Part shown: positions 26,639 through 38,240 of the stretch, piece by piece
How positions within the stretch are numbered: position 1 is the first letter of the stretch
How the letters are laid out: each line of letters opens with the position of its first letter
Assembly: GCA_002245135.1 (NCBI GenBank)
Contig: NGBS01000019.1
Coordinates: 1 to 64,000 of the forward strand
Length of the DNA: 64,000 nucleotides
Direction: 5' to 3'
Origin: Proteromonas lacertae
Lineage: Eukaryota > Sar > Bigyra > Opalinata > Proteromonadidae
Translations under genes and position numbers: made by a program
The notes under the pieces: generated by a model
Database searches by the model: none
Told to the model about the DNA's origin: nothing
What the model saw: the letters and a program-made list of their open reading frames with translations, nothing else

Positions 26639-29600
26639 CTAAAAATTTCCTGCTAAAAATTCATCTTCTAAATCTTCAGATGAAGAAGAATAGGAGGAAG
26701 AAGTTACTGAACTGGCTCGAGAATATTTACCTTTAGGTGGACCTTCCACTGTTGGTATTTGACGATGATAAGAATGATTATCATTATTCACTACAAATTT
26801 TCTCTTCTTCTGTTTTTCCACATTTATATTATGATGACTTTTACTGCCTAAAGCTTTAGGAGATCCTCGGTAATATGTAGATCTAGATACTCTTGGTAAT
26901 TTTGAATTAGACTGTTTTGTACTTCGAGGAACTTGATATAATGGAGGTCTATTATTGGTTTTATCGATATTTGGTAAAAAGTGAGTATTTGGAGCTAATT
27001 TCTTTAATAGTAATTTCTTTGGAGTAACAACATCTTCGGTTATTTCTTTCTTCAATTTTGGTAATGTCGCTGAAACATTTTGCATCAATTGAATTGCTTT
27101 TAAAAATCGAGATTTATCTCCATATTTTGATAATTTACCTTTCAACTTGTCATTTAATTCGTAATATTGATCCATTATATCTTGAATTTCTGCCTATTAC
27201 AATATACTATTAATATATTCATACTGCTTCTCTTGCATTTTGACGATGTTCTTGTAACAATTCTTCCATTTGTCTTTTTAATTCATCTTCAAATTTCTTC
27301 TCCATTTCTTCTGGAGATAAAATCACTGGCTTTGTCTTCATATATTCCCCCTCATCAGTTCTATTACTTTTTATTTTATTAATATTTATCAAATATATAT
27401 ATAATTATACCTTCTCGTTGTGATTGGAGATGTGGGTGGTTTTTCTATACTATCATCAGCAGAACCAATATTTCTTCTTTTCACTGGAGATCGATGATAT
27501 TTTGTATCAATTTTAGGTGGTGGTGGATGAGGACTTGGACTTTTATGTTGAGGACTATCATCTCTTAATAATAAGATTCTTCGTTTTTCAGCTTCTTTTT
27601 CTCGTTGTTTCTTTCGAGCATATTCTAATTGTTTCTTTCGATTTTCTAGATCCATTTCTCTCTGTTTTGCTAATCTCCTTCTTATTTTTCGTGCTTCTTT
27701 TGGATCTACTGGTTTAGGAGGTGATGGTTTTTCTTCTTTTACTTCTTCTTTTACTGGTTTAGGTTTGGGTTTGGATAATCGATTATAAACTGGATTAATT
27801 TTAGCTATTGATTTTCTTTTATTAGTCTCAACTTTTTTCTCTACTTCTTTTCGATTAACAAATGATTTTAATGATAAATTCTTTTCTTCTTCTAATTCTT
27901 CAAGTTTTAGTTCTTCTTCTTTTACTACATTTACTTCTTCTGTTGCTTCTTCATTATTATTAGCTTCTACTGTTTCAGCTTTTATTACATTTCTTAATTT
28001 TGATTTTCTTCTTGGTTCTGCATTAATTTGTTTATTAAATGGTAGGTGACTAACTCCTTCTTCTTCTTCTTTCTTTTCTTGAGGTCTTTTTTGTTGAGGT
28101 GGTTTAATTTTTGATTCTCTTTGAATTGGTTGTTGTGGTTGTTCTTCACCCAATTGAACATCAGTTTGTGTAATAAATATTGAAGCAGATTCTTGTTCTT
28201 GCTGTTGTTGTTCAGGTTCTTCTTCTTCTGGTCTTTCCTCTTTTTCTTTTGGTTTTTCTTCCTCTTCATCTAGGAAATCATCATCATCAAATACATCTTC
28301 TTCATCTTCATTATTACTATTATTCTCAGCGTTTTTATTTACAATGACTGTTTCTTGAGTTTGTTCAACATCTACTTCATCATTATCTTCCTCTTTATTT
28401 TGAATTGGAGATTGAGGTGGTAGTAATTGAATATCATTTCCTAATTGATTTTGTTCATCATCTTCTTCTGCTGGTTGTATATGTTCAACAATTGGTGATT
28501 TTGGAGGTACAGCTTCTTCTATTTCCTCTTCTTTCTTAAATACTTGTGTTGATATTGGAGATTTATTTAGACTTTGATCTGTTGCTAGTTCTTGTGTATC
28601 ATTTACTATTGGAGATTTTGGTATAATTTGATTAACATCATCTTTCAGGAAATTAAGTTCATCATCATTTTCTATATTATGGTTATTATCTTCATCTTTT
28701 TCTTCTTCAAGGTCATCTGGAATATCTTCATCAACTTTGTCATTATCAATATGTACTGGAGAATTACTTACTATTGGAGATTTTGGAATAGAGTTAATTG
28801 TTGGTTGAATTGGTGATTTTGGTATTTCAGTCATCTCAGATACTGGTTTATCTTCATAGTCATTATCTACTTCCTCTTCAACTAAATCTTCTTTTTCTAC
28901 TACTTCATCTAATGGAACATCATTTTCAACATTATCTTCTTCTTGTTTTTCACTATGATCGTCAAAATCATCATCTCCAAATGTATCTTCAAAAGCTTCA
29001 TCATTGTTATTATTACTATTTTCTTCTTTTCTTCTCTCTTCTTCTTCTTCTTCTTTTCTTCTCTCTTCTTCCTCTTCTTCTTCTTTTCTTCTCTCTTCTT
29101 CCTCTTCTTCTTCTTTTCTTCTCTCTTCTTCCTCTTCTTCTTCTTTTCTTCTCTCTTCTTCCTCTTCTTCTTCTTTTCTTCTCTCTTCTTCCTCTTCTTC
29201 TTCTTTTCTTCTCTCTTCTTCCTCTTCTTCTTCTTTTCTTCTCTCTTCTTCCTCCTCTTGTTTTCTCCTTTCTTCTTCCTCTTCTTCTTCTTTTCTTCTC
29301 TCTTCTTCCTCTTCTTCTTCTTTTCTTCTCTCTTCTTCCTCTTCTTCTTCTTTTCTTCTCTCTTCTTCCTCTTCTTCTTCTTTTCTTCTCTCTTCTTCTT
29401 CCTTCTTGTTTTCTTCTCTCTTCTTCTTCTTCTTGTTTTCTTCTTTCTTCTTCTTCTTCTTCTTGTTTTCTTCTCTCTTCTTCTTCTTCTTGTTTTCTTC
29501 TCTCTTCTTCCTCCTCTTGTTTTCTCCTTCTTCTTCCTCTTCTTCTTCTTTTCTTCTCTCTTCTTCCTCTTCTTCTTCTTTTCTTCTCTCTTCTTCCTCT

Positions 29601-30187
29601 TCTTCTTCTTTTCTTCTCTTCTTCTTCTTCTCTTCTTCTTCTTCTCTTCTTCTTCCTCTTCTTCTTCCTCTTCTTTTCTTCTTCTTCTTCTTCTTCTTCT
29701 TCTTCTTCTTGTCTTTTTCTCTCTTCAGCATCATCCTTATCATCATCATAATCTTCTAATTTTTCACTTTGGTTATTGTTAGTATCTGGTTCATTTTCAA
29801 AATTGGTTGATCCATCTATGTCACTCATATGTAAATCATCTTCAAAATTTTCATCCTCAAAATTACTTTCACTAACTTCATCTTTTACAGCTATTGGATT
29901 ATCATTTTTCATAAATTCATCATTAACACACGTACTTTCCTCTTCATCAGAAATATCATCAGGAATATCAGGATTTGATTGTTTTGGTATAAATTGAGGA
30001 TTATAATCATCACCATCCAAATTACTAGAATTTGGAATTTCATCATCATCGGAAGAATGGTCATTGTTATTGTGTGGTATATCGTTATTGGGTATATGAT
30101 TCGAATTGTCGTTTGATTCCTCGTATGAATCAAAGTCTTCTTCTATTAGATCTATTGAGTATATGAGATTGTTATAATACCATTCAT
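26639..30187 (-). CDS. Low-complexity Glu/Arg/Lys repeat protein with recurrent SPI motifs
   Basis: No family recognised. The start is ATG 30187. A 38-nt intron (30143-30180) follows MN and the frame continues EEDFDSYEESNDNSNHIPN. An acidic N-terminal region leads into the Glu/Lys/Arg repeat block (29019-29726, described separately). Next comes an acidic linker with at least six K/Q-S-P-I motifs (PKSPIQPT, PKSPIVSN, PKSPIVND, NKSPIST, PKSPIVEH, PQSPIQNK), then a basic coiled segment (EARKIRRRLAKQREMDLENR). Two introns (27361-27410, 27194-27224) lead to a helical C-terminus (LSPEEMEKKFEDELKRQMEE; YYELNDKLKGKLSKYG) and a Ser-rich end. The frame before and after the repeat differs by one base. 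No intron can explain this because the repeat block contains no T on the sense strand. Likely disordered; SP sites suggest proline-directed phosphorylation (inference). Confidence 0.7.
29019..29726 (-). repeat. 708-bp tract without A on the + strand; 30-bp minisatellite coding for RRKEEEEEEE
   Basis: From 29019 to 29726 the + strand contains no A: it is C/T with a few G, so the coding minus strand has no T. Much of it is a 30-base unit coding RRKEEEEEEE on the minus strand. The unit is repeated about a dozen times around 29041-29400, recurs around 29525-29615, and has variants with Gln or extra Lys between. Five of the six frames contain long open stretches here purely because of composition. 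Such purine-rich strands can form triplex or slipped structures and expand or contract easily. Confidence 0.95.
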
Positions 30188-30251
30188 TTTCAAAATTCTA
30201 TTCTATAAATCAAAAAATTCAAAAAAGTATAAAAAACGGTTATAAAAAAGA

Positions 30252-30257
30252 GGCTTG
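30252..30257 (-). promoter_or_regulatory. CAAGCC motif upstream of the Glu/Arg repeat gene
   Basis: Reads CAAGCC on the coding strand, about 65 bases before ATG 30187. Confidence 0.45.
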
Positions 30258-30340
30258 AGATTTGATATTTTTTAGTTTTTTTCTCATACACAAGGAACAA
30301 GAAGAATTGAAATAGTTTTAATAAATATTCTCTTATTAAA

Positions 30341-31549
30341 CTAATTTTTAGGAGTTTCCACACTTTTTTTAGTTCCACATAAATCTTTCATCGAAGTACC
30401 AGGTTTATATCTAAAAATAGTATATAAAAGTATAGAATATACACAGACAAAAAAGTTCCTGAAAATAATGAAACAATAGCTACAGTGTATACATGTGAGT
30501 ATGGTTTGGGGAATATAATGAATGAAAGAATAATAGACAATGCTTTTCTCATAGTAGTCGTCATTGTTACAACCAATGCACCAAAAAGTTGAATAATTAC
30601 CATAATAGCATATTCGCCACATGTACCAGCTAATGCAAAACAGTAAAATCCATAAGAATCAAAGAAATATTAATTTTGATATAGAAAGAGAGTAAAAATG
30701 ATATAGCAATCCAAAATATTACATGTGGATGACTTATAGTGTATAATAATCCACCCCATAATTGACCATTGAATAAACATATCACTCCAGTAATAACAGC
30801 TGATAATCCTTTATTGAAAAACATCATTTCTGAAGTAGTTGGATTAAATCGATTATATATTAATTCTTGAATATTTCCCATAAATGCATCTGCGAATAAT
30901 GCTCCACAAAGCAAAAAAATACCAAAAATATTGAAATCTGAATCTAATGTCTTTCCAGCTAAAGATAATAGGATCATACCAAATGTCATCAATAAAACTG
31001 CAAGATATTGAGTCCATGGATATGATTTATTCTGTATAACTATTCCTACTATCATAACTGGAACTAATTTACATGATTTGAATAATAACTATATATATAT
31101 AATAAGAGTAAAAGTACCTGCGTTGGATAATTGACATATTCCAATGCTGCGTTTGATGCTCCAAGTGAAACAACTGAACATAGAGCAACAACAAAATAGT
31201 AATGAATATATTGTTTCAGGTTTGCTTTTCTTGTTGGGCCTGTTAAATCATACTCCTATTAATATTTTTAAATATGAATTCTTATACTTCTTTGTGGTAA
31301 TTGTAAAACGCAATAGAAGAATATGTCAAAAATTGAACAAAAGTTAAAAATAAACTGAATTTTACTTTATCCTTATTCCAATTTAAGAATATTCTTTCCT
31401 ATTTGATGGTAAGAATAAGCGAATACTTGAAATTGTGCATATATGCAAAAAAATACAACTAATGAGGTTGCTGTTGCTGCAAATTGTGCAAAAGGACTAT
31501 AGTATGTGATATTTACTCCAAATAGATATGATTTTCGCATATATGACAT
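30341..31549 (-). CDS. Nucleotide-sugar/PAPS transporter, SLC35B3-like
   Basis: A multi-spanning Golgi-type antiporter; the SLC35B2/B3 group imports PAPS, the sulfate donor. Right to left: MSYMRKSYLFGVN, a first helix, then a 28-nt intron giving YAQFQERIFLNWN (the LQE region of SLC35B), FSLFLTFVQFLTYSS, a second intron, SLGASNAALEYVNYPTQLLF, a third, FKSCKLVPVMIVGIVIQNKSYPW and CGALFADAFMGNIQE. All align in order with my memory of SLC35B3. The last part has ALAGTCGEYAIMVIIQLFGA, KPYSHVYTVAI, an intron, and KPGTSMKDLCGTKK with stop TAG at 30341. Between SHPHVIFW and SYGFYCFALAG (30630-30730) the frame changes by one with no AG acceptor available, an apparent frame break. Substrate specificity cannot be told by eye. 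Confidence 0.8.
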
Positions 31550-31567
31550 TTTCTTTTAAAAATTGTT

Positions 31568-31573
31568 CAAGCC
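31568..31573 (+). promoter_or_regulatory. CAAGCC motif in the 56-base divergent gap
   Basis: Lies 33 bases before ATG 31606 and 19 bases outside ATG 31549 of the divergent SLC35B-like gene. TTCAAGCCAAGCTTTTCTCG is the context. Confidence 0.5.
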
Positions 31574-31605
31574 AAGCTTTTCTCGTTTTTTATTTTTTCA
31601 TAAAG

Positions 31606-32945
31606 ATGGATGTTGAAATGCTATTCAACGAAAATGTAGCTAAAAAGAGTGATCAGAGTTCTAAAAGAAAATTAGTTTGTATAACTCCTTTTTTTATATA
31701 AACATTTAGTCTCTTTTGCGTTCATTTTCTTCTTTGTAGGATATTTTTTGGTTATATTAGGCTCACCTATTGGACTTAGTTCTATTTCAAGAAATATAAA
31801 GGCTAATCGTATTTTTTATTGTCTTAGTTGTAGAGGTGAATAAATATGCTATTGATATATATGACAAAGAGACATATAAAGGTTATATGGAGAGAAAAAC
31901 CATTTATAACCTATATTTACCTCCTTCAACCAAAATGCTGAAGAAGGATATAAAAGAGTCTGACAATAATTTACCTTACTGCTATGAAATCGATATATTT
32001 AGAACAAAAGAAGATTCTAAGTGTACTGAAGATAGATTCTGTTATTCTGAAAGTATAGAATTTAAACAATATGGATATATAAGTATTATATATAAATAAC
32101 TATTAATACAATGTATAGATAGTAGTTGTTCTTCATGGAATGATATTGTTGAATCAGAGAATTTCTTTTGGCCTTACTTCAGGGAATATTAGTATAAATA
32201 TAATAATTATAATTGATAAATAATAGTTTACAGAATTATTTGTGGAATACACTAGTAGATATCAATAGAAAATGGAATGCTTCACAATATATCATATTGA
32301 CTGTATATTATTCACTATATATATAATTTAGCAACCATTAATCTACGAAATAACCAAATCATATCAAACTTTATATGATAATATAAATGTAATTGATGAG
32401 AAATTAACAGTATATATATAATCATTTAAATTATTATTGTATAGCTTCAAGAATTGCCACCTACTCATATTTCTTATTTATTTGTTTCACAATTACAGTC
32501 ATTAAGTGAATATATTAATAAAAGGTATTATTTATACTATATATATATGATAATAAATAATAAATAGTGCAAAACCAAGCTTTGTTGATTGGTATAAGTC
32601 AAAGCCGAGAGAAGCATATAATGATAGTCCACGATATGAAAGTGTACCATTTGAGTTAAGTGCGTATAAATCATATGCTTTATATGTAAATAGTGTTGGA
32701 TTTGATTGTTCAAATGATGATTGTGATATGGATAAAATGGAAGGTTTATTATGGATTAATGGTAAATATGACTTGACAGATACAACTATGTTTCCAATTA
32801 CTTGGACATATGTTATACTGAGAGAAACAGGACATTCAACGTTTTATATGTCAAGAGTATTATTATTAATTATTCTATTATTACTATTTATAGTTTATAG
32901 TAGATGAAATAAAGGAAGAATTTACAACAAGAAGTCCACAAAACG

Positions 32946-32982
<37 letters not shown>

Positions 32983-35119
32983 TTTTTTAATTAGGGATTA
33001 AAACTATATGAAGTAGTGGTTAAATGGTTGTTATTACAACTAAAACAAGAATATGTTTCCTATATGTTTCTGAACTCTATAAAAAAGGATGTGAGCAGAG
33101 AAGAAAATGTTGTAAAAAATGATGTGATTGTAGATTTTTTATCTCAGAATATTGATTTTGTTTTAGATGATCATTCTGATTCATTAGTACTAGATGATTT
33201 AAATATGTATTTATTATTATTATTGTTCTAATATTATTAAAATAGATATTTTCCTTGTGCTGTGAGTAATGCATTAATTGCGCAATTTTTCCTATCAACT
33301 TCTGAGATTTCTATTTTAAATGTAGATAATGTATATCATTATCAAACATTAAATACGTTATGTGATTGTTTATATAACAATAGTTTTGTAACTGATACTT
33401 GTAATTGTATAATATATATATATATATATAATTTATATTATTATTATATAGTACGTCATGACGATTGGTATAACAGTGTAGAATCAATAATATTACAATA
33501 TGAATACGATGCAATTAATAAATATAGAATAATCTGTGGATTTTATAATTACACCAAATATTGGACAAAACATGACTCAATTGCAAAATATTATATGAAT
33601 AAATATAATTATGCTTCAGTTGAAGGATTAGTGTATATATATATATTATTATTATTATTATTATTATGAATAGATCTGTAGTATTTGGTGAAGATATAAT
33701 CGATCATAAATATGCTGGAGATGTTATTTTGAATAATATTTTACCAAATCATAGCAAATATTTCCAATTAGAAGCAGATGATTGGCTGAAATTCTTCAAT
33801 ACAATTAATTCTGAGAATGGTGCTGCTGTACTTAGTGATTATATTGAAGCTGTATTTAAAGAAACTGCAAATCCTCACTGTATATATATATATATATATA
33901 TATGATTATATATTGTTTAGATATGTTGGATATTACAGTAGAAATGACAAATGAACAGAATAGACAATTTTTAGATATTTTATATGACTTTGTAATGAAA
34001 TGTGTTAATAAGCTATATCCTACAGGATCAGCAAAAAAGATTCAATTAAGTGTTGATGATTTATATGTAAATGGATATATTGATCCATTTTTAGCATATT
34101 ATAAGGATGTAATGGAAATAACAAACTTAGAGTATTAACTTATTTAATTATTATATTATAGATCATATCGTTTTAGTTTAGTAAAATACAGAGGATTCTT
34201 AAGTAATGCATCACCAGTAAAACAAATAAGTTGTATAGCAACAGGAAAGAAAAATTTCAACGAATCTTACACTATAATATCAGCTTCAAATCAAGAAACA
34301 TATGGTATATATAATAACAACACCAATCTATTTGGTTATGTTTTCTACAGATTTCCTCCTACTTTACCAGATATAGAAGATAGTAATGCTAAAGAATTTG
34401 ATGTATTTATTCAATATTTATTCAGATCAGTGCATATGAGTCCATTATCCTCAGATTCTATGAAATTAGAGGAAGAAACAATAAAATATGTAGAATATGC
34501 AATATCTGATTATTATAAAATGGATATTGATAATAATGATGATTCATTCAATTTAGGTGTTGGTCCAATGTTTCATCATTTATCATTTGTTACTGGAATT
34601 GATTCAAGTTTTACAGATTGTAAAAAGAATTATACATTACGAATGAAACAGAATAATAATTGTAGTCATATGATATTAGAGCCAAAACTTGGTTATGTGT
34701 TGAATCTGTCTTTGAATTTTCAATATCATTTGAATCTAAGTTCAGGAGATATGGTTTTATATTCTGAAAAGATGCTTTTGGGTAGTGAATTATATAATGT
34801 TAAAGAAATTATGAGTACTTATAGTATGTTAGATAGAGTTGAAACATGGGAGACTGTACTGTTGTATGGTGGAATTATGTTGATGGTTATAACTACATTT
34901 TTATTAGCATTCTATTGCTTCTTAAATACAGCTACTAGTAGAATGATTGTACCTCAAAGTGATAATAATAGTGGCTATTCTGGTAATCAGGAAGTAAATA
35001 ATGTTAATAGTACTCCAGTTGCTGCAAGGCATCTTGTACAATCTTATGGAAGTCATAATGAATCTATAATTCCTGTTATAAGGCAATCTAAAATGACAAT
35101 TAATTCACAAAATCTATAA
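31606..35119 (+). CDS. Unrecognised large membrane protein with one N-terminal and one C-terminal transmembrane helix
   Basis: I do not recognise the family. MDVEMLFNENVAKKSDQSS precedes a helix (FSFAFIFFFVGYFLVILG). Then come about 900 residues of probable lumenal or extracellular sequence with scattered Cys (for example CYEIDIFR, KCTEDRFCYSES, DCSNDDCDMD, TLCDCLYNN) and many N-x-S/T sites. Near the end is a second helix (LLYGGIMLMVITTFLLAFYC) with a cytosolic tail rich in Ser and Asn. At least eleven introns are visible, several being almost pure TA (for example 32945-32995). Topology resembles proteins such as PIG-S, CDC50 or CD36, but none of their signature motifs is present. It diverges from the SLC35B-like gene over a 56-base gap carrying a CAAGCC motif. 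Stop TAA at 35117-35119. Confidence 0.65.
32945..32980. repeat. (TA)n run within an intron
   Basis: An alternating TA run within an intron of the unknown membrane protein gene. The intron runs from GTATAATATA to the ATTAG just before 32995. Confidence 0.85.
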
Positions 35120-35214
35120 TCTTTTATATATATTGTTTTTTTTTTTTATTTACGTTTTTGTTTGTGGATATACCATTGATGTAATGTAAAACAATAGAGA
35201 GGAAATAAAATTAT

Positions 35215-35220
35215 CAAGCC
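35215..35220 (+). promoter_or_regulatory. CAAGCC motif upstream of asparagine synthetase
   Basis: Lies 140 bases before ATG 35360. Two further TCAAGCT variants follow at about 35226 and 35321. Confidence 0.4.
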
Positions 35221-35359
35221 TATTCTCAAGCTTTATCGATTTAAAATACAAAATCCAATCATTTTATCATATTATCCATCAATTTTAATTCAGTTTAAAT
35301 TTCTTTAATTCAAACCTACTTTCAAGCTGATTCGTCATTTTTATTCAAAATAGATTATA

Positions 35360-37306
35360 ATGTGTGGAATATTAACTATATTGGGGCTCGAAGAAGGTGT
35401 TTCTAAAACAAAGGAATTTCGTCAACATGTGGTTGGTATGCATTTATGTAATTTGTAGAGCTTATCCAAGAGATTAAGACATCGTGGACCAGATTGGAGT
35501 GGTATTCACTGCCAGAAGCATGCTATTCTCTCTCACGAAAGATTGGCCATTATTGATCCTGAGAGTGGGCAACAAGTATATTTTCCTCATTGTTCATTTT
35601 CAGCCGCTGCTTGATGATAGTGGTGATATTGCATTAGCTGTAAATGGAGAGATTTATAATCATCAAAAGGTATAAAGCAATGAATTTAATCGACAAATAG
35701 ATAAGAACAACAATATCTTACAACTTCAAAACAGGAAGTGATTGTGAAGTTATCATTCCATTATACAAAAAATATGGAGCTAATTGCCCAAAATATTTAG
35801 ATGGAATGTTTGGCTTTGTGTTAGCAGAAGAATCAGGTGAATTTATTGTAGCCCGTGATCCTATTGGTATAGTTCCATTATACATTGGTTGGGATGATAA
35901 AGGAGCGATATGGGTTGCATCAGAAATGAAAGCGTTAAAAGATGATTGTACAACTTATCAACAATTCCCTCCTGGTCATGTATATTCAAGCAAATCAGCT
36001 GCATTTGAAAGATACTATGAACCATTATGGTTACAACCAAATCATCAACCAACTCAAAAATTAGATTTAGATTTACTCAGAAATGTATTTATATTATTAT
36101 TTATATATTACATAGACTATAATCAGTGCAGTAGAAAAGAGAATGATGAGTGATGTACCATGGGGCGTATTACTTTCAGGTGGATTAGATTCATCATTAG
36201 TTGCTTCAATCGCCAATAAATTAGTAAAAAAAAGAACTGAAACTAGTTGGCCTATATTACATACATTTTCAATTGGTTTAAAAGATTCCCCTGATCTTAA
36301 AGCCGCTAGAGAAGTAGCTGATTATTTAAAGACTAAACATCATGAGTATATATTCACATTAGAAGAAGGAATTGATTGTTTAAGAGATGTTATTTATCAT
36401 TTAGAAACATATGATGTTACTACTATTAGAGCTAGCACACCAATGTTTTTAATGTCTAGAAAAATAAAGTATAAGAATATTTCTATTATTATATTATAGG
36501 GCAATTGGTGTAAAGATGGTATTAAGTGGTGAAGGTGCAGATGAAGTATTTGCTGGATATTTATATTTTCATAAAGCACCTAATGCAGAAGCACTACATG
36601 AAGAAACAGTATATATAATATATATAATATAATATATAATGAATAGATACGTAAAGTAAGTAATTTATATTATTATGATTGTTTAAGAGCTAATAAAGCA
36701 ACAAGTGCTTGGGGTTTAGAAGCAAGAGTGCCATTCTTAGATTTAGAAGTATTAAATGTTGCAATGAATTTAGATCCAACTGTAAAAATGTCATCTACTA
36801 ATCCCAATGGAGCACAAATTGAGAAATATATTGTAAGAAAAGCTTTTGATGTTGAAGACGATATTTATTTACCTCATCATATATTATATAGACAAAAAGA
36901 GCAGTTTAGTGATGGTGTAGGTTATGGTTGGATTGATTACCTTAGAGAATACGCTGAGAATGAAGTTAGTGATAAACAGATGCTAAATGCAAAGTATAGA
37001 TTTCCATATAATACACCAATGACAAAGGAAGCATATTATTATCGAACAGTGTTTGAAGAATTCTATGGTAATGGCTCCAGTATAAAGACTGTACCTGGAG
37101 GTCCTAGTATTGCTTGTAGTACTGCTGCAGCGATTGAGTGGGATGAGTCGTTTAAGAAGATGGCTGAAGAAACTAATGGTGAATGTAGTGGTCGTAGTGT
37201 TTCCGCTCATAAGCATCATTACAAAGACAATGAAGGTGCTCATGGTGTTAAACGTAGAAAATTGTCTTTAGATGAAACTGCCTCTAGAGTATTAACACCT
37301 CATTAA
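35360..37306 (+). CDS. ASNS: Asparagine synthetase, glutamine-hydrolysing
   Basis: Makes asparagine from aspartate, glutamine and ATP in the cytosol. The start [12 protein letters not shown] supplies the N-terminal Cys nucleophile of the class II glutaminase. Six introns (35432-35458, 35576-35603, 35670-35700, 36085-36115, 36469-36499, 36609-36646; 27-38 nt) join [37 protein letters not shown] and [14 protein letters not shown]. The synthetase half then has the ATP-pyrophosphatase loop [28 protein letters not shown] and [13 protein letters not shown]. The C-terminus carries RTVFEEFYG and a short tail typical of eukaryotic enzymes. Stop TAA at 37304-37306. All family signatures are intact and in frame, so the gene should be functional. 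Confidence 0.95.
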
Positions 37307-37558
37307 GAATTACCATTAAGAATTCATATTTTGGAATTTTATGTTTTTTTGTTTTGAATTATTAAGATGTAAAATTACTTCTGATTTCATTGAATCTTCA
37401 AATTATTCATTATATTTTCATTTTATTTTGAATATAGATAATTCAATTTTTTAATATTGAATAATTAATTATTCTATCATAATATATGTTTATGTTGTTA
37501 TTAAAATCAAATTAAACCACAAACAATAAAACTAAATTCAAAAAAGTTAATTTTTATA

Positions 37559-38134
37559 TTACTTTTTCATTGCATCAATCAACCAACTAATTCCTTCATC
37601 TAATCCTTCACCAGTTAAACCATTACTTGATGTTATATGCCAAGGTTTTTCTTTAATATCAGTTAAAGATAAAGCAACAGTACATTCAACACTGGTCATT
37701 GCTGAAGGTAAATCCATCTTATTAGCAAAGAACAATATTGGCACTCTTCTATTTTTTATATCTGAATGATTGAGAATTGATAGTAACTCATCCTTAGCAA
37801 TACACATTCTTATTCTATCATCAGAATCAAGAACAAAAATAATTGCTTCAGCACTTGCATAACATTGTTCCCACAAATGACGGTATTTTTCCTGTCCAGA
37901 CATATCATAGCAAGAGAATTTGATGTTATCTCTTTGGAATGAATCTGTAACAAAACCAACAGTTGGTGCCACACCATTACCTCCCTAAAATGTAAATATG
38001 ATTTTCAATACTCCTCCTGGTTTCAATTTATTTAAAATGGTTGTTTTACCACTATTATCTAATCCCAATAAAAGAATATTGATTGTTGGACCAGACATAC
38101 CAAACGCCTTTTTCAATGAGTCCCAAATGCCCAT
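37559..38134 (-). CDS. ARL6: ARL6/BBS3-like small GTPase
   Basis: ARL6 recruits the BBSome coat to membranes at the base of cilia. Right to left: MGIWDSLKKAFGMSGP (Gly2 available for myristoylation or membrane binding), P-loop GLDNSGKTT, NKLKPGG, a 27-nt intron (37985-38011), NGVAPTVGF, switch II [48 protein letters not shown] with the NKMD guanine motif, KEKPWHITSSNGLTGEGLDE and a final helix. The strings [20 protein letters not shown] and KDKPWHICAS of animal ARL6, as I recall them, match closely, better than ARF1 or ARL2/3. About 182 residues, full length. It argues for a ciliated life stage. Confidence 0.88.
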
Positions 38135-38169
38135 TCTATTTTAATTTTTAAAATTCAATAACTATAAAT

Positions 38170-38176
38170 AACGAAT
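38170..38176 (-). promoter_or_regulatory. ATTCGTT motif upstream of ARL6
   Basis: Reads ATTCGTT on the minus strand, 36 bases before ATG 38134. Confidence 0.35.
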
Positions 38177-38240
38177 CTATTTTCAATTATTGTTTTAAAA
38201 TCAACAAAAAGTATAATAGATGTCACTAAAACATTACTAT

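Noticed and set aside
28798-29782. Long Leu/Phe/Ser open frames on the + strand
   Set aside because: They are mirror images of the minus-strand Glu/Lys/Arg repeat, open only because the + strand lacks A there.
31606-35119. Assignment to PIG-S (GPI transamidase subunit)
   Set aside because: The two-helix topology fits, but the expected N-terminal LPLWWxTT motif is absent.
35484-35675. Open frame starting [12 protein letters not shown] inside asparagine synthetase
   Set aside because: Its first part is out of frame with the conserved RHRGPDWSG exon; only the part after the intron is real coding sequence.
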